DNA from: Gnetum montanum
Lineage: Eukaryota; Streptophyta; Gnetopsida; Gnetales; Gnetaceae
Assembly: GCA_015680685.1 (NCBI GenBank)
Contig: MNCI01003938.1
Location: 500,110 to 564,109, forward strand
Direction: 5' to 3'
DNA: 64,000 nucleotides
Below the pieces are notes generated by a model. The model did not search any database, had not been told where the DNA came from, and was given only the letters and a program-made list of their open reading frames with translations. Position numbers and translations under genes: made by a program. Shown in pieces: positions 60,015-64,000 of the stretch (the first letter of the stretch is position 1; the number at the start of each line of letters is the position of its first letter).

Positions 60015-61861
60015 GTTGTTAAGGGAAAGTGTAAGGTAAATGAGGTGGTGACCTTAGCAGAGAGGGTATGAGTGGATAGTATTCTGGAGAATGATAACAA
60101 TGAGGTGAAGTAGAGGATGATGATTTAGTTGGAGAAATAGGGTGTTAAACATAGTAAGCATTTAGTGTTGGGACATACAAAGGATATGGTCAGGTTGGCG
60201 ATGGCCTCCCCCATGACTAGGGATTTTGCCATTGTGGTTGAACCCGATATTTCTATACAAAATCTGGATGTAACATTCCTCTCCAATGCTCATGTAAATG
60301 TGACAAAACTAGGCATTGGCCTTTGGGGTGATCGTACAGACAAACATTGCATTAATATGTGAAGTTGACACTTGAGTTCTTATTCTTATTATCTTATACC
60401 CTTTGTTCTAATTATTGTGTGGTGTCCTGTCCTGTTTCTTGATTTGGCATAATTGTACCTCTACTATTGTTAGCATATTCTCCATATTTTCAATGCACCC
60501 ATTCTATTATCTTATTAATCTTTGCCTCAATTTCATCTAGTGATTGTTGCATTGGCAAAGGTAGAAATGGTTGCACTTCCTCAAGGTGAGTTGATTTCTC
60601 CTCTTTATGGTTATGGACCTTTGCTAATTTGAGATTTTTTTCCCATTGAGAGCTTTCAACATTCTCCCATTTAGCCATTTCTTCTTCTTCTTTTGCTACC
60701 TGCTTAATAAGCTCTTGGAGTTGGTGCGTTCGTAGCTCGTATAGTTGACCTTGGGCATACATCCCTAGGGTTTCCCTTGTTTCATTATGGAGCCCATTCA
60801 TGATGTGATACATTAGCCTTTCCTCAGAGAATCCATGGCCTGGGTAGTTATTTAACAAAGAATAGTATCTTTCTAAGGCCATGTCCAAGGTTTCATGTTG
60901 CCCTTGTTTCCATTCTTAGATTTGTCTCCTCAAGGCTAACACTCTAGCATAGGTTTGATATCGTTCAGTAAAGAGTTCTACCATTGTTGGCCAACTACGG
61001 ATTGATTTTGGTTTTAATGATCTGTACCACACTTTTGCTTGGCCAACGAGTGTCATAGGAAAGAGCTTAAGTTTTTTCCACCCATTATCGATATTATTCC
61101 AGACACAGGCATCATAGAAGGTTTGTATATGTTGTTGTGGATCTGAATCATAGCCTCATGCAAACTTGGGAAAGTTGTTTAAATCAAGCCTGGGTAGACG
61201 ACTTTCTTTACGATGCTTGTAGAATATTCAAATGACCTCTTGTATAGGCATTAGGATCTTAGTGGCCAGCAGGGGTTCATCGTCACTAAGTAGGTTGTGA
61301 GTTTGTGAGTTGAAACGATGTTGTCCTTGTTCATGTTGGTGTTCTCGATTTTCTTTATGAGCTCAATTTTTAGTTCTACATCGATCCCTTGAAAGATAGT
61401 CATCTGTGTTACAATTTGACGTTGAAGGAGTAGAGGAAGAGAAAAAACTGAAAAACTTGTCCTGACTTTTGTAAGTCTTCCAGTCATCCCCTAACAGATT
61501 CTTGTTAATTATTGAGAAGGTCCTAGGCCTTTCAGGCCTCCTCATTCTATGGGCTGTCCCATCCTTACTAGAGGTGTCAAAGTTGGTTGATAAGAATCCT
61601 TGAGTATCATTGGGATACTCATGAACATATGGAATTCTTGCATAAAGTTGAGTACTCCAAACTTTGTCTTCATCATATAATTCGTTGGTTCTCCAATAAA
61701 TTGCCTCAATAGTTGTGGCATTAGCATAGTCTTGTGAGAGAGACATTGTTGTGAGGGGTGTGTGAGTTAATTGAATTTAATTTAATTTCTTTTCTAAAGG
61801 ATATATCATTAATACTTGTTACAGCAATCTTGTATGATATAACTAGTCTAAATAACTAACA

Positions 61862-61883
61862 CCATCCCTGGCAATGGCAGCAA
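61862..61883 (-). promoter_or_regulatory. Primer-binding site of the non-autonomous element
   Basis: The minus strand directly after the LTR end reads TTGCTGCCATTGCCAGGGAT, close to TTGGCGTCATTGCCAGGGAC of the gypsy element. Both look like decayed tRNA-Asp sites. Confidence 0.75.
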
Positions 61884-62731
61884 TGATAAGTGACGAGGTA
61901 CCCCTACACTCAACCATACAAATACGAGTGTTTCACGCACGATCTGGTCGAACTCCATAAACGGGCTAGTTGTGGTATCTAGATAGTTACTCATTGATCA
62001 TAGTTCACTATCTTCCCACCTAGATTAGTATTTGCTTTGTCACGTATGGTTTAGTCCAGAGTGAGGTGTATGATATGGTCCTAAACTAGTGCTACTCCTA
62101 GAGGCAATGGAAAATAACTTTGATTAACCTAAGAGGGAAAGGGTGAAGGGAGTCTAAGATAGCCTAAGTGTGATGAGCATCCATCCGTAATCATCCATAC
62201 ACATCTTGGACCTCGTGTACTACTACTAGGATTACTAAGCACATGTCCTAGGTATGCTACTGAGATACCAAGTAGTCACACTTAAATGCTTGTGATAAAG
62301 TCGTACTCATTCCGCGTTTAATAATAGGGATAGGAGACGAAGGTAGAGAGATATTAATTAAGAAAGTAACAAATAACAATTAAATAATTAAACTAAGTGA
62401 ATGCTGCAATGATGAAGTAATTTCAATCTTTATTTCTGGTCATGTGTGTGTCCAAGTACGTCACAGTTGAATGAAGGTGTCGTACAATTACAATCATCAC
62501 ACTGTGGGCATGCACTAGGAGAAAGGGCTAAGAAGAACTAAAAATAAAAATTAACTTCTAAATGAACTACTCCCTTGACTCCTTGCACCTACATGTATAT
62601 GTATAGGCCTATACAGAAGTCACAATATCATGTATCATATATCACTAGCCAGGCCTCGATATCGCATACCCAATATCGTGGATCCAATATTGCGGGTTCA
62701 ATATCAGAGCCTAATGAATCATGATTCATCA
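61884..62731 (-). repeat. 5' LTR of the non-autonomous element
   Basis: On the plus strand it runs from TGATAAGTGACGAGGTACCC to AATCATGATTCATCA and is a direct repeat of 53366-54185. Its U3 (plus 62625-62705) has an extra array of GATATCGCA / CAATATCGTG / CAATATTGCG words that accounts for the added length. CCTTA follows at 62732. Confidence 0.92.
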
Positions 62732-62931
62732 CCTTATAAAGCCGAGAAAGTCTTAAAAAATCAAAAATAAAACATAAAAATAAGTTTATTAAAAATACAC
62801 TAACACAATTGTACCAAGTACAATACCAAATCATAAACAAAATAGCTAGATTCGGTAGCCTAAGTTTTTAATGTGTTAGGCTTTGTTGCTCCATGTTTGT
62901 TTAATGCTAAACTTGCATTCATATTCCTTCC
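62732..62931. other. Spacer between two elements (starts with CCTTA duplication)
   Basis: The first five bases are the right target duplication of the non-autonomous element. The rest is AT-rich with no recognised feature. Confidence 0.5.
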
Positions 62932-63240
62932 TGATGAGCAGTGTGGTACCCCTATGCTCAACCATATGAATCATAAGTGTTCACACATGATTCGATCGAA
63001 TTTCATGGATGGGACTAGCTATGGTATCTAGATCATTATGCTTTGATTACAATTCGCTATCTTCCCACTTGGCCTAGTGGTAGCTTTGTCACAAATGGTT
63101 TAGTCTAAAGTGAGGCATATGATGTTGTCTAATTCTACCTTGCTCCTAATGATGATAAAGAGGTAAATTAATTAAGATAATGAACAATGAAAAACAAGAT
63201 CTAAACTATCCTATGTGCGATGAGTATTCACTCTAAATAA
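62932..63240 (-). repeat. LTR fragment of the same lineage
   Basis: TGATGAGCAGTGTGGTACCC and the following ~300 bp match the first ~310 bp of the LTR at 53366 in the same orientation (ACTCAACCATATGAAT, GGTATCTAGAT, CTATCTTCCCAC, ATGGTTTAGTC). Homology stops near 63240, where plus-strand internal coding begins soon after. Confidence 0.8.
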
Positions 63241-63308
63241 TGGAAGCAGAGCTAGAAATGAAAAAACAAAGTGAGCCTGAATAATTCCTGAAAACACAAG
63301 CTCCATTG

Positions 63309-64000
63309 CCATCGTTGTAAGATTACAGGCCTATAATAAGCCATCTCCAAAAAATTGCTTAAGTTGTCAATTGGGGAAGTAGAGATGAGTCCAATCTCTT
63401 TAGAGTAATTATTGATGTTGTATAGCCCATTGTTTCAACCAATCCATCAAGGGGAGAGATCTCATTATAGTCAGGAGGAGGATCCCAGTAGTCTAGGAAA
63501 ATCTCTAGGGATGTTGCATCCTTCCAGGTGATGCTTGAAACTAGAGAAGGTGCCAAAGTTGTGGCAATGTAGCATCAGGATGCGACAACTGCATCAGAAG
63601 TAATCACAGATCATATTAAAGAATCATTCAATATGCCTGTTGTACCCCTGGTAGATCTTACTGGGACCTGAGATGCGTAAATGTTGGTCGAGACTTCAAT
63701 GACTCTTGTGACGCATGAGGATGTTTTGAATTGATTGCTGCAAACAGGGTAGGTGATGATTACTTTGTTTGACATCCCTAGTGATGTCATTGCAACATAG
63801 TTAGACCTCATTATCACTAAGGAAAAGTTGGTCATGGTTAAAGTTAGGGCAAAGCATGCAGAAGTAGAAGTATAAAGATTACAACAAGAGCTGGCTACCC
63901 TGAGAGCTGAATGATAGGACCCTATCCAATTTGTTACAGCTGACTAGCTAAAACAATTTAGGATAAAGCTGTTGTCCAAGTTGATTGAGGAGAGTGCAGT
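63309..64000 (+). pseudogene. Second copy of ORF2 (coiled-coil part), runs off the edge
   Basis: The plus-strand reading shows VVNWGSRDESNLF, REGAKVVAM, HIKESFNMPVVPLVDLTGT, THEDVLN, SDVIAT and EKLVMVKVRAKHAEVEV. The ORF2 at 54385-57174 has VNWGSCDDANLL, EGATVVVM, HIKESFNVPVVPSANSIGA, EHEDVLD and KLVMAEIRAKHAEVEL. Stops are again at Gln-like positions. It lies in the opposite orientation to the LTR fragment at its left. Confidence 0.8.

Larger units (their letters stand above)
59150..61746 (-). pseudogene. Gag of the non-autonomous element, split by a solo LTR
   Basis: An ATG at 61746 opens MSLSQDYANATTIEAIYWRT. The Retrotrans_gag core (KKLKLFPMTLVGQAKVWYRS, near 61050) and the 60490-60888 block (YPGHGFSEERLMYHIMNGLH, LGMYAQGQLYELRTHQLQEL) share one frame with 61363-61746, with stops where Gln or Trp would fit. 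A zinc knuckle CNVCLYDHPKGQC lies near 60330-60370. After the solo LTR (59725-60014) the Gln/Pro-rich tail resumes (QKRPFFRHGHRKK near 59570; the gypsy gag has KKRPFFRTNG) and then a Tyr/Pro/His-rich part to about 59150. Confidence 0.85.
53366..62731 (-). mobile_element. Non-autonomous LTR retrotransposon with gag and a transposon-protein/coiled-coil ORF
   Basis: A complete 9.37 kb element with CCTTA target duplications, two LTRs (820 and 848 bp) and a primer site of the same type as the gypsy element at 17.8 kb. In transcription order (minus) it has gag (61746 to about 59150, split by a solo LTR), a ~2 kb non-coding spacer, ORF2 (57174 to about 54385), a polypurine tract and the 3' LTR. No protease, RT, RNase H or integrase block is visible on either strand. 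It would need enzymes in trans; the shared LTR ends and gag similarity point to the Athila/Tat-like relative in this window. Confidence 0.88.

Overview
The window is nuclear DNA of a land plant, probably a seed plant with a large genome. It is AT-rich and carries one intact, intron-rich housekeeping gene in a sea of decayed LTR retrotransposons, a LINE and tRNA-derived SINE-like pieces. Old, nested, stop-ridden elements and a gene with 61 bp to 3.8 kb introns would fit a gymnosperm, but the species cannot be fixed from the sequence alone.

Layout. 1-1.0 kb: nothing recognised. 1.0-6.7 kb: a minus-strand Ty1/copia element with tRNA-iMet primer site, gag, integrase, RT and RNase H, all broken; its left LTR is cut down to 122 bp. 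7.9-10.0 kb: a minus-strand Ty3/gypsy remnant in which protease is followed directly by RNase H. 10.8-15.2 kb: two diverged copies of a decayed plus-strand ORF alternating with LTR-like blocks. 16.4-29.9 kb: a minus-strand LINE, interrupted by a plus-strand Ty3/gypsy element (17816-26703, target duplication AAGAT) and by a gypsy gag fragment (27.2-27.5 kb). 30-40 kb: mostly unassigned, with local tandem repeats and SINE-like pieces.

40607-51208 (minus strand) is the one real gene: an 11-exon lecithin:cholesterol acyltransferase-like / phospholipase A gene of the plant LCAT4 type. Every exon was joined in phase to give 579 residues with the Ser-Asp-His triad motifs present. The exon 4 donor looks mutated from GT to GA, with a weaker in-frame donor 66 nt downstream.

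53366-62731 is a complete LTR element on the minus strand (target duplication CCTTA). It has a gag but no protease, RT or integrase; in their place is a ~2.8 kb ORF with a domain resembling the putative plant transposon protein family, followed by a long coiled coil. Its LTR ends and primer site match those of the gypsy element at 17.8 kb, so the two look like a non-autonomous and an autonomous (now dead) member of one lineage. Its gag is split by a 290 bp solo LTR (target duplication GTTGT) with 29 bp terminal inverted repeats. A further rearranged copy of the same lineage runs off the right edge. Two single-N positions (18762, 24263) are assembly joins flanked by duplicated contig ends.
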